Of a stretch of DNA of 64,000 bases, positions 12,162 through 22,679 are shown piece by piece. Under the pieces are notes generated by a model. That model ran no database searches, was not told the DNA's origin, and saw only the letters and a list, made by a program, of their open reading frames with translations. How positions within the stretch are numbered: the first letter of the stretch is position 1; every line of letters starts with the position of its first letter. A program made the translations under genes and the position numbers. Source of the DNA: Limnoperna fortunei. Lineage: Eukaryota > Mollusca > Bivalvia > Mytilida > Modiolidae. The DNA lies in NCBI GenBank assembly GCA_944474755.1, contig OX104117.1, forward strand, positions 67,199,522 through 67,263,521, in the 5' to 3' direction.

Positions 12162-12588
12162 TTAAATTATACGGTACATGCAAAAAATACCCCACCAGAC
12201 ATAATCCTTTATCATCTACACTGTAACTGCTTTGATAACATAAAATATAAAGTTGTTAAAAAAGTAAAATGTCCGAACATTGTTTTTAAAACGTCTGTTA
12301 TTGAATATGAGTTTGGTTAAAAGTTGTGCATGTTGACAAAAATCGTGTATGGTCCACGATTTTGAAAAAAGTTGAACCAGTGTGTCATCGTTTTTCAATA
12401 GAAATCGGAACATTAGCTTTTACAGACCATAACGCGATTGTATTGGACACGGTTCGAAATTCTAAGGATAACGTAACCGCGAGTCTAAGCATTATTTTAT
12501 CGGAATTTTAGTTGAATTGTTTAAAGCTTGCAGTTCATATATTTTCATATACTTGAATGTTCACTTTTGTTTCATTTCACAGTTCACC

Positions 12589-15500
12589 ATGGTGCGTATG
12601 AGCGTTTTGGCAGATGCCCTTAAGTGTATTGCAGCTGCAGAGAAGAGAGGCAAGCGACAGGTCTTGATAAGACCCTGCTCTAAAGTTGTCATCAAATTCC
12701 TCACAGTAATGATGAAACATGGTATTTACTTTTATACAATTTATTATTTTGTTAATACTTGCTCTATTAATTAACATGCACGTGGTTACAAATGTGAAGA
12801 AATTCGTTGGACCAGATATACAAGCATCTGTGAAACACAGGAATTTGACCCCATATCATTTGGGGCGAAATATTGGCTAGAAAACAAAAAAAAGGTATTG
12901 TCACGAAGGAGTCTAATGCAGAAGTAAACAATTCCTACCCCCTACCTTTGTTATTGAGATCGCTTTTGGGAAATTTACACTGACAACATGATTGTAGGTG
13001 TTCTACGTACTTGAAGACATTTATTCTTTAAGATTATGACATCGATTCCTTTAATAGATCCATATTTTTGAAACCATGAAACTTCTTGGACTGTAACACT
13101 TTTTTTGATATGGGGTCAAATTCCTGTGTGTGCACCATCGGGGGACTTAATGTAAATGTCTTGAAACTAAGCTTTTGAGGTGACATCAGCTCCAAGAAGG
13201 GTGGCTTCTTACAGTGTGGTTAGCCTTGCGTTATCATTCCTTCATTAAAGTAAAAAGTTGTCCATATAACTTTTTTATGGTCGGAAGTTGAAATTGTTTC
13301 TGATTTTTAGAAATACTAATTTTGATTAGTGGATTAAAATAAATTCGTCTGTATTTAGAAACTGGAAAATTGGCTGTCTGAATAATCACTGAAGCATTCC
13401 ACTAATTTTTATAATGTATGAAGAATGCATGAAGTACTGAAAATACAGACATGTGCTTAAAATTGAAATTTATGAAGATTTTACATATATTTTTTATTGA
13501 CAAGCTAGTAGCACAGGCACTTGTTTCAGAAAAAAATTACCCCCTATACTCTAATATAACACTAACTTTTGAAAACAAATTTTTGACCAGCACTTGAATT
13601 TCGAGAATTTTTCGATCGTGCATCTGCGTTTCAGATTTGGGAACAACTCAATCTTAAACTACAGTAATTTATCTACAAAACCATGTAAAATACACCTACC
13701 TTAGCTGCCAATCACCAACATCACAGCCAGTTTTTTGTAGTTGACATCAGTCATTACCAAATTCTCACAATGAAATGGAAATTTGAACTCTGCACTGAAC
13801 TTAAAAATAAAAATAAATTTTGTGAAAAAATATGGGAATTATTCTTTGATCGTACATAATTATGATGCATCAATTTGTGTAAAAAGATCTGATATTTTGT
13901 GTATTTGCTTAAGAATGTGGGTTAGACAATTTGAAAATTTGATAGAACAAAAAATTTCCAATACTTTTGGTATTCTCTAGACTTCTTTCAATCAAATGAA
14001 AAATGACCAACATAATCTAATTCAGTGCGAAGTTCTAATTTCCATTCCATTTTTTTTTCCATCTCACTGATATCTAGTTTTTGCTTTGTTAAATGATTCA
14101 AGTTATAATCAATTGAAAAAAGATTTGACTTGATTTTTCTCTTTTTGTGGACATGTTCATGCCCATGGTCGACAGGTGAAAAAGCCATTTACCCGACATG
14201 TTGTGTGTTATTGTCACGAATGCATTCTTTTTCACTATTTTAGACAATTTATTTTTAATCGGATTTGATTGGACACTTGGTGTCAGTTAATTTAACATTT
14301 CTTTTATTGTTTTCAAGAAATAAAGGATCAAATTAGAGAATTTGTTTGTTTTTACATATTAATATTGACACTTCAGCCATCATATGATAATTATGACAGA
14401 TCATTTATTGGATATGAAATTTTTTTGCTCGTGTGCTATATATTTCTGTGGTTAACTTCCCGATTTCTTAACTAATAGTGTGTTTTTTAGGGTTAAATTT
14501 GTTACTTGTTTTGTAGGTTACATTGGAGAATTTGAGATTGTTGATGACCACAGAAATGGAAAGATTGTTGTCAATTTAACAGGCAGATTAAATAAAGTAA
14601 GAATTAACAGTAACGAGAAAATTATTGATGCAAAGCATTGAGTCACCACAGAATTATTCTACATGTTTTTCTGTATGATAATAATTTACAGACGCATTTA
14701 ATGAATTGTTTGTTTAAATGTTGTTTAACGCAACTTTCAGCAATTTTTCAGCTTTATCATGGCATCCAGTTTTTATTTGGGAAGGAAGCCTGAATACCCG
14801 TAGAAAACCTTGACCTTCGGTATTAAAACTGGCAATCCTTGTCAGTTATTTTATGTTCTGTGCAGTTATAATATATAATGTTGTAATGCGACAAAGAAGT
14901 TTCAGGTCAATATTGTGTTTAAATCATACATGAACAGCATGTAGTTTAGACCCAATATTGACATTTGCTGTACTTGACCCGCTTGGCTTAGAAGCTGTAT
15001 TACGTATAATAAAACGTTTCAAACCTTTAATGGTTTGTTTTCTTTTTATGCCCCGCGACGACATGTCGGCGGGCATTACGTTTTAATCATGTCCGTCTCT
15101 GTACGTACGTCCGAATTTCCGTCGAGCTTTTCTCAGAAACCGTACATGAGAACAATTTGAAATTTGGCAAGGTGGGTCAGTATCACAAGTTGTACGTCCT
15201 AAGTGACCTTCAGACCTGTCGGACAACTACTTCCTGTTTGGGACTTCATTTGTACATAAATATGTCCGTCCGTATGTACGAATTTCCGTCAAGCTTTTCT
15301 CAGAAACCGTACATGAGAACAATTTGATATTTGGCAGGGTGGTTCAGTATCACAAGTTGAACGTCCGAAGCAACTTTCAGACCTGTCGGAGTACTTCCTG
15401 TTTGGGACTTCATTTAGCGGGGGCATCTGTGTCCCATGGACACATTCTTCGAATTTTTTTTTGTGAAGATTTAGAGCAAAAAATTTTTACTACTGAAGGT

Positions 15501-18024
15501 CGAGTTTTCTCTGGGTACAATAGTAATTTGGCAGCTCCATTGAAACAGACAAGCTGATATAAAATGCATGCAAAATTGTCTTGTAAAATTATCAATGGTT
15601 ATCAATTTAATGTCCCATTAAATGCCCTATTTTTATGCCCCCGCGACAACATGTCGGGGGGCATTAAGTTTCACTCATGTCAGTACCAATTTTCGTCGAG
15701 CTTTTCTCAGAAACTGTACTTTGGCAGGGTTGTTTTGTATCACAACTTGTACGTCCTAAGCGACTTTCAGACCTGTCGGACAACTACTTCCTGTTTGGGT
15801 CTTAATTTGTATGTACTTCCGTCCATACGAATTGTGGTCAAGCTTTTCTCTGGAACCGTACATGAGAACAATTTGGAATTTGGCAGGTTCAGTATCACAA
15901 GTCCTAAGCGACTTTCAGACCTGTTGGACAACTACTGCCTGTTTTGGACTTCATTTAGTGGGGGCATCTGTGTCCCATGGACACATTCATCCATTTTTTA
16001 TAATATTGTTAAAGAGGACGAACAGTAATAATGTTACATTACTAAGGTGGGTCTTCTATTCTTAAAAATAAGAGAGGTCTTCAACAGTTGTTTAATAAGG
16101 TGTTATCGTGGTCATAACCAGGACGATACATAGTTAGCCACGACCCGAGTCTGTGCCATGTAATAGTCCATACACCATCAAGCTTGACTTTATATGGCCC
16201 AAATTCGGGAAGATTTCAACACTGTTTATAGATATTTTAATTTGTTGAAAACTGGCAGGAGACACAATTTTACATGTTTTTAAAGAAATTAATTTATATA
16301 GTAAAATTTAATTTTACTGCTAATTCAGAATTTGCATACTTTGTAATGACATTTTGTTTCTATTCAACAGTTAAGTCATTGTGCTTATATTTGTTGTAAA
16401 TGCAGTGTGGATATCTCTCTGTCTGACATACAAAATAACATAAAATGCCTAACAACATGTACCTCGGAGGGTTTGGTCGGGTTTGGGCAAAGAAAATTTT
16501 TTTTTGTGTGTCCTTTTTTTTTATTTTCATACAAATTAGTGGAGGTCACGCCATATTGGTTTTGTTTTTAAGTAGTATATATATATACGGTGTCGCTAGA
16601 TTTGAGAGAGCAACACCTGATTTCTACATAAGAGTTGCATGGCATGATTTAAATTCTCCATTGTTATTGTACAAGGGAAATGTATGCAACATAAAATTCA
16701 AGTTTTAAAACATTTCCTTCCAGCTGCTTTGTTTAATGCTGTTTTGTATATTTCAGTGTGGAGTCATCAGCCCCAGATTTGACGTTGCTATAAGAGACAT
16801 GGAGGAATGGACAAATAAACTATTACCATCTAGATTGTTTGGGTAAGTGTCTTTTGCATTACATCAACAGCAGGGGTTTTCCTTGATGTATATACATTGT
16901 GCTCAAAACAATTCGTGGTATTTTCCAATTGTTCAAAAATAAAAATCTTTAATTGGTGAACAAAAAACATTTATTTGTGCAGTTCCACTTCATGTCAAAA
17001 TTTCAGGGAGGTAGGACACAAGTTCAAAATAGACCCACAATCAAATTTCTTTTTTAGGTATATAGAAATATTTGCTTGCATCTGGTCATGAAATACTTGA
17101 ATGATAATATTTGTTGTAAGATTTTAATACAATTTATATGGACAAGTTTGGAAATGTTAATTATATGGAAAATTGTGGTGTAACTACATAAATGCAACTA
17201 ATTGTACAGGAGTTGTGTGGGTTTACTTTGAATGCTATTGTTTTTCTAATGAGCTTTTGACCATTATAACACAACCCTTAATAAAAAAAATATTATATTG
17301 TGGATAATTTTTGGATTATTTCCCTACCTAATTTGGTCTTAAAAAATGTGGCATCAAAATTTGTAATAGGGGGATTATGTTAAATTATAGACATTGTGTT
17401 GACACCATTTGTTGGATTTAATACAATTATAGTTATTGAAAATGTTAGTATTGGCAGAGATATGCCAATTTTTATGCCCCCGCGACGACATGTCGGGGGG
17501 CATTAAGTTTTACTCATGTCCGTCCGTCTGTCCGTCTGTACGTCCGAACAAATTTCCGTCAAGCTTTTCTCAGAAACCGTACATGAGAACAATTTGAAAT
17601 TTGGCAGGGTGGTTCAGTATCACAAGTTGTACGTCCTAAGCGACTTTCAGACCTGTCGGACAACTACTTCCTGTTTGGGACTTCATTTGTACGTAAATAC
17701 GTCCGTCCATATGTACGAATTTCCGTCAAGCTTTTCTCAGAAACCGTACATGAGAACAATTTGAAATTTGGCAGGGTGGTTCAGTATCATAAGTTGTATG
17801 TCCTAAGCAACTTTCAGACCTGTCGGACAACTACTTCCTGTTTGGGACTTCATTTAGCGGGGGCATCCGTGTCCCATGGACACATTCTTCGTTTTTTTAA
17901 AAATTAAATTATAATTATATATCTTTACAGATTTATAGTCCTAACAACATCAGGAGGCATCATGGACCATGAAGAGGCCAGAAGAAAACATTTAGGAGGA
18001 AAAATTCTTGGCTTCTTTTTCTAA
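12589..18024 (+). CDS. RPS15A: 40S ribosomal protein S15a (uS8), complete, four coding exons
   Basis: Coding exons 12589-12721, 14517-14596, 16757-16842 and 17931-18024 join in phase (1,0,2) to a 130-residue protein, the usual eukaryotic length. It begins [20 protein letters not shown], contains [42 protein letters not shown] and [16 protein letters not shown], and ends GGKILGFFF. uS8 binds 18S rRNA in the small-subunit body. The first coding exon follows an acceptor at 12581-12582, so the 5'UTR is split. The start is fixed by the conserved MVRMSVL and the context TTCACCATGG. A possible ATTAAA lies just after the stop (18029-18034), giving a short 3'UTR. The introns carry a fold-back element, a SINE and three ATGCCCCCGC elements, yet the coding sequence is intact. 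Confidence 0.97.
12835..13129. mobile_element. Fold-back element with perfect 24-bp terminal inverted repeats
   Basis: The 24 bases at 12835-12858 (ACACAGGAATTTGACCCCAT plus ATCA) are exactly reverse-complemented at 13106-13129. About 250 bp without coding potential lie between. It sits in the first RPS15A coding-region intron. Clear TSDs are not seen, so the true ends may extend slightly. Confidence 0.8.
13130..14516 (+). other. Remainder of RPS15A intron
   Basis: AT-rich intron sequence. I looked for snoRNA C/D boxes, which ribosomal-protein introns often host, and saw no convincing C (RTGATGA) and D (CTGA) pair with a terminal stem. The acceptor TTACTTGTTTTGTAG ends the intron. Confidence 0.4.
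14706..14847 (-). mobile_element. 5'-truncated SINE copy
   Basis: Minus-strand 3' body of the tRNA-SINE (complement of CAGCAATTTTTCAGCTTTAT, then CATCCAG and CTGGCAATCCTTGTCAG). The tRNA head is missing. No TSD was recognised. It lies in RPS15A intron sequence. Confidence 0.8.
15046..15460 (+). mobile_element. ATGCCCCCGC-type element, copy 1
   Basis: It begins ATGCCCCGCGACGACATGTC and ends TAGCGGGGGCATCTGTGTCC, giving a roughly 10-bp inverted terminus (ATGCCCCCGC / GCGGGGGCAT). The interior holds two tandem units of about 150-190 bp sharing CAGAAACCGTACATGAGAAC and CTTTCAGACCTGTCGG. It is in an RPS15A intron. The family is non-coding; any ORF across it is a by-product of the repeat. Confidence 0.8.
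15632..15990 (+). mobile_element. ATGCCCCCGC-type element, copy 2 (diverged)
   Basis: Same termini (ATGCCCCCGCGACAACATGT ... TAGTGGGGGCATCTGTGTCC) and two internal units, with small deletions relative to copies 1 and 3. It starts about 170 bp after copy 1, in the same intron. Confidence 0.8.
16843..17465 (+). other. RPS15A intron sequence without recognisable element
   Basis: It starts with the strong donor GTAAGT after ...TTGTTTGG. It is AT-rich, and I see no repeat family member or conserved RNA before the ATGCCCCCGC element. Confidence 0.4.
17473..17885 (+). mobile_element. ATGCCCCCGC-type element, copy 3 (best preserved)
   Basis: It begins ATGCCCCCGCGACGACATGT and ends GCGGGGGCATCCGTGTCCCA. 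The head hairpin ACATGTCGGGGGGCAT is followed by CGTCCGTCTGTCC and two tandem units. It ends only about 45 bp before the acceptor of the last RPS15A exon, close to the expected branch-point zone. Confidence 0.82.
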
Positions 18025-18054
18025 GGACATTAAAGAAACAAAGTAATGTGTGTC

Positions 18055-18702
18055 TTGATTTCATTTTTATGAAATATGTAAGACATAAAAGCTCCTTAGG
18101 AATATACTACATAGGCTATTTTTATTTGAATTCACGATAAAAATGGGTCAAATGTGAAACCTGCTGACAAAAAGGAATAATAATGCTCAACAAATGTTTG
18201 TTTATACATGTAGTAAGTGACGAGAAATAAGATGCGCAAGCTGAAAACAAATGCTGACAAACGCACATATACTTTCTTGCCCTTAAAGAACAATTGTTCC
18301 TGAGCTTTTGCTTTCTCTTTTCAACTATGTCTCTATGCTCATCTGACACAAAAGGTCATGTGAGCTATTTTCATCTCTTTGCAGCCATCGGCAGCGGTGT
18401 CTGTATATCTTTACTTTTTATACCCTGCCACACGAAGTGGTGAGGTATTATGTTATACCCTTAGTTTCATTCGGTGTCTGTCCGTCCATCCCCGATGGTT
18501 TCCAGATGATAACTTGAAAATGCCTCAAGGGCATGAATGATATTTTGCACAGCTGTTCAGTACAATAAAATACAGGTCAAGTTCTATTTTCAGGATGATC
18601 CAAAAATTATTATTGAAGTTTTGCCACTTTATAAATTTTCAAATTTGACAAAAATGAAATTTTCTGGTCTAAGAAAGATAACTCATTTCTTTCTGTCTCT
18701 AA
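18055..18702. other. Intergenic, downstream of RPS15A
   Basis: From about 18417 there is another hairpin-headed repeat (ATACCCTGCCACACGAAGTGG then GTGTCTGTCCGTCCATCCCC) of the same general plan as the ATGCCCCCGC family but a different sequence. No gene recognised. Confidence 0.45.
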
Positions 18703-18715
18703 ATACTAGTATATA

Positions 18716-18961
18716 TTGATTGATTGGATGTCTGCTTAACGTCCAGCGAGCAGTTTTTGACTACCACTGGAAAAGTAGGGCGTTTTGGGTAGGGGTCTTT
18801 ATCGTGCAAGGAGCGTGGCACTCTCCAAACATGTAACCCACTGTGGTCCGTGGTCAGGCATTCCGTATTATGACACAACCACCCCACGAGAGGATCTCCC
18901 CTATCCGCCACCCGGGTACGCTCTGGGCTGCTCTGGGTCGAGCACTGGGAACCCTCCCAGG
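18716..18961 (-). mobile_element. Second SINE family, (CAAT)n-tailed, with 13-bp TSD
   Basis: ATACTAGTATATA flanks the element exactly at 18703-18715 and 18962-18974. Read on the minus strand it ends ...CAAAAACTGCTCGCTGGACG, GTTAAGCAGACATCCAATCA. The body shares GGAGAGTGCCACGCTC with the copy at 9424-9845. The 5' part (GGGAGGGTTCCCAGTGCTCG) is GC-rich; I do not see clear A/B boxes. Confidence 0.9.
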
Positions 18962-19154
18962 ATACTAGTATATAGTGGATGTATAGTATACTAGTATATA
19001 AAATATATTTAACTATTGATGAATATAGTGGCGGGGTATCATTTAATGTCCCATTAGATGCCCTATTTTTAATCTTCTCTAAAACCACTGGTCTTATTGA
19101 AATCAAACTAAATCACAATTTGTTGTGATGAAGAACCAAAATGGTCGCAAACTT

Positions 19155-19510
19155 GTGAGGGGGGGGGGGCATATAGGAATCGCACTGTCTGTCTGTCCAC
19201 ATCCCTTGTAAGCGCTTCTCCTAAACTGCTTCAGATTTTGATCAACTTTACCTGAAGGAAGTACATCATATGTAGATGTGCATGACAAATTTTCGTCGCT
19301 GTCTGATATTATTCAGGGGAGATAATTGGACTTTCTAAATATAGTATTCAGTGGGAGACCTCGTAAGCGCAACTCCTAAACCGCTTAATGAAATTTATTG
19401 AAACTTAGCATAAAGGAAGTACATTATATGTAGATGTGCATGAAGGATTTTCATTGACCTCGGATATCATCAAGGGGAGTATCGCTTTGTGAGCGAGCTC
19501 ACAGTCCACA
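19155..19510 (+). repeat. Hairpin-headed CTGT-type repeat with two internal units
   Basis: A G-run and CATATAGGAATCGCACTGTC lead into CTGTCTGTCCAC. Two related units follow, marked GGAAGTACATCATATGTAGA at about 19257 and GGAAGTACATTATATGTAGA at about 19416. They share the TAAGCGC(A/T)(A/T)CTCCTAAAC motif. No coding potential is seen. Confidence 0.6.
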
Positions 19511-21380
19511 TTGGTTTATTATTTATTTAATTAATCTTTTCCTTGAAAGCATTGAGCCAGCTTGAACCAAACTTGATAGAGATGATGTTCAGAAGGTTCC
19601 TTTACAGACTTATAGCTGCCAATTTGACAACTTACAATTTTGGTGTAATTTGAGGCTAAAAATACATTTGTATGATTATGTCAAATTTATTTACATTTCC
19701 ACTTGCTGACTGTGGGCACACTAGATATTTTCTCGGTTTTCATGAAGATATAATGTCCTATTTTGATTGGTTGTTTGTACTTCCAGTGATGCGTTTACAA
19801 CTAATCAAAATAGTTTAATCCAATCGTTCCTATTAAATGAAATGAATATTCATGAAAACAGGAAAATATATACAAGTGTGCCACGGTCGAAAAATGATAG
19901 CAAATTGAGAAGGAAACTGGAGCTGACCTGGGTTTCCGGTGACAAGTCCTATGTTGGTCATTTACATCCTCTGAATTGCTGTTATGTAGGACATATATCC
20001 ATTACTGAATTCATGGGTGTAAGCCTTTCGGGATTTATTGAACAATTGTCTACAATGCTTTACAAATATCAATGTTTTCTTTGATTACCATTTTAATTCC
20101 CGATGACCTTCAAACTTGTGAATGAAATTATCTGATCAGGGTCAGTTATAACATTTGAAAATGTAAGAAAATTGTTATTCAGATCAGAAGTCTTCTAAAA
20201 CTGAGAAAATTTAGGTGCGAGTTGGCTTACCCGTGTTAATTTCAGTGTTTTCCAAACAATAGGATTAAAAATTTTTGAATTTTTGCCACTTGTGGTCTAA
20301 TGTGGTAGCAATTCAGCAAACCAGTTTAACTGTAAGCACTTAAACCAGTCATTGTTTTATGTGAAATAGGGTGCCAGATCCAAACACTTGCGCGGTAAAC
20401 TGGTTTAACTGCAAGCAATTGAACCATTCATTTTACCAACCATTCATTACCTGGCGACGTTTATTTTAGTTGCCACCGATATTCTTACATTATGTTCTTT
20501 TCTATTCCGTCTGATTATTGGTGAGGCATCAGTTATTAATATTTCACCAGACTAAGTGGACCTATGTGTGCTGAAAAGTACTTCAAGCAATCGTGCTAAC
20601 GAGTGCAAATTCATTCTCAAGTCCGGGGAAATGTGCATTAACTTGCCAGGAAAAGGTTATTGTCATTTCTTCGTGTCCGTCAGTCTGTTCTGAAATTATT
20701 GGACTTGTCTATAATGCATACTTAAAGTTAACTTTGGAAAATTTATATTTTTATAATAAATCCAGTTCATTGGAGCGAAGCCAAACTGTATATGAATTTA
20801 TATTAATTGGTCCTGCACAAAGTTGATATTGGTGTTCGGATATCCAAGATTGCAGGTCCATGTTTAATAAAAGGCATATGCTCATTAAATAATAAAACTC
20901 AACTATACTCCAAACTGTATATTAATGCTTGTGGGTTTTTTTTTTTTTTTTGGGGGGGGGGGGGGTAATCACCAGGGATCATTAGCATACTTGATCATTC
21001 TACGCCTATATTGCAAGCTCAAGGTGCAAGACTACATGGCGACCAGAAAGATCCCCTTTATTGGAAATGTTTTTGACATGTCTAGCAGCAGTAAATTGTA
21101 ACACATGGTTTAATTAGACACGATCCCATATAAAAGTTGGATCGACATGGTTGTGTATAAGAAATTGTACCATCGACAGGTATGGAACACTTCTGATCTA
21201 AATTATGTGCGAGTGTATTTCAACATCTACAATTTTTATAACTATAAATTATTTTCCGATTTATTACTTTATGGATATTAATAGTTAAAGGTTTGGCAAT
21301 CACTCCATCAATCATTCTTAAAGTTTCATTTCTAGATGATATACATCTGGTCTGTGATTGATTATTTTTGGGTGTACAAA
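19511..21380. other. Gene-poor intergenic stretch
   Basis: A 105-codon ORF (19767-20084, plus) has no recognisable domain and no supporting context. A T14-G14 homopolymer junction occurs near 20939-20966. Nothing else is recognised. Confidence 0.4.
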
Positions 21381-21382
21381 GT

Positions 21383-22014
21383 TGGGGGCATCCTCACAAG
21401 TCGGGGGTTTCTATGTCCACTGTAAGTGTCCACGAAACCCTGACAAACTTGGCTAGGAAAATCCTGGGCTAGAAGTCACTATTTTGATTGGCTACATCAT
21501 ACCTTAATGTAGCCAATCAAAAGCTCGCTTTCATTCACGATTTTGGTTAGGGGATATCCCGATGTCGATTATAAATAAACCAAACGGATGTGTTGCATAG
21601 ACCATGTGAAAATCAGTATTTTGTACAGTAGTGTTAATAGTTTGTTATTACCGCGTTATTTATGTCTCCCCACTTGGTGGGGAGACGTATTGTTTTTGTC
21701 CTGTCCGTCACAAAGTTATTCCGCTCAACTCCTTGGAAAATGCTCAACCAAATTTTACGAAACTTGGTATGTAACAAATACACCCACAGGCACTTGGGGT
21801 CAGGATAATTTTTTTTATGGAATAAAAAGCCAATCAATGAGTTTACAGTGTGTATTCACTCGTTTTGTAACTAGTCTGACATGTCTCATTGTGAAATATT
21901 GACCTCAGAAAAATAATAAATTTTTCTTTATTATTAAATCTTCTAGCCCGGGAATTTCCTAGCTTAGTTTGTCAGGGTTTCGTGGACACAGAAACCCTGA
22001 CTTTTGAGGATGAG
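21383..22014. mobile_element. Fold-back element with about 80-bp inverted ends
   Basis: The left arm 21383-21474 (GCATCCTCACAAGTCGGGGG ... GGCTAGGAAAATCCTGGGCT) is the reverse complement, with mismatches and one short insertion, of the right arm 21940-22014. The right arm contains its own hairpin, GTCAGGGTTTC/GAAACCCTGAC, around GTGGACACA. The interior carries another repeat head (TATGTCTCCCCACTTGGTGG, GGAGACG) at 21660-21690. No transposase ORF. Confidence 0.75.
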
Positions 22015-22161
22015 TTGGGGGGGGGGGGGAATTATTCAAACGATAAATCAATAGATTAATATGTGCGGCCACGGAAGTAACAAACTTGGCAACTGAAGAT
22101 ATTTCAAACAAAATGCAGCGTACAGTCGTCACGTCATCCAAAGTTTCATGGAGAAATCTTG

Positions 22162-22266
22162 TTAAAATTAAATCTTTCACTTGCTCCCTCTTTTTGCTAT
22201 GGTCGCTGTATTCAACGCAGCGACCACTAACAAAAAGGGGGGAGCAAGTGAAAGATTTAATTTTAA
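22162..22266. mobile_element. TCTAATTAAAATTAAATC hairpin element, copy 1
   Basis: Arms of 47 and 49 bp (22162-22208 and 22218-22266) pair almost perfectly around a 9-nt loop. Key blocks are TTAAAATTAAATCTTTCACT, TGCTCCC and GGTCGCTG. TCATGGAG occurs on both sides (about 22147 and 22277) and may be the target duplication. It is related to 28574-28686 and 30045-30237. Confidence 0.8.
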
Positions 22267-22405
22267 TTAGATTGATCATGGAGCGAACGTGGAATCGGAA
22301 CCCCGGACTTGGGAGGATGGCGTACAGTCGACATAGAAAATTTGGACGTACAGCTGTTTATAATAAATAATAAATTTCATTGAGTAAAGCATTCAGTTCT
22401 TTATC

Positions 22406-22666
22406 GGGGCCTTGGTGGCCGAGTGGTCAAGGTAGTTCGTCTACAATTGATTACGTGGTCTGTCAACACTGAGATTGCGGCGTTCGATTCTCACTGCAGG
22501 CAGGGTGTACCCGACTCCAATCTTAATTGACAAGGATTGCCAGTTTTCCTACCGCAGGACGGGGGTTTTCTCCGGGTACTCCTGCTTTCTCCCCCATTAA
22601 AACTGGACTCCATGATATAGCTGAAAAATTGCTGAAAGTGGCGTTAAACACCATCAAACAAACAAA
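22406..22666 (+). mobile_element. tRNA-headed SINE, full length, 12-bp TSD
   Basis: Reference-quality copy: GGGGCCTTGGTGGCCGAGTG at the head, A box TGGCCGAGTGG, B-box region GCGTTCGATTCTC, body GACAAGGATTGCCAGTTTTC, tail GCTGAAAGTGGCGTTAAAC with (CAAA)n. CAGTTCTTTATC is duplicated exactly at 22394-22405 and 22667-22678. Confidence 0.95.
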
Positions 22667-22679
22667 CAGTTCTTTATCT

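Noticed and set aside
12517..12774. 85-codon plus ORF as a gene
   Set aside because: It is the first RPS15A coding exon read through its flanking introns; the true start is 12589.
15564..16028. 154-codon plus ORF
   Set aside because: It is read through an ATGCCCCCGC-type element whose internal units recur in other frames; no conserved protein.
22406..22490. tRNA gene
   Set aside because: A- and B-box words are present, but there is no cloverleaf with an acceptor stem, and the sequence continues into a SINE body with a TSD.
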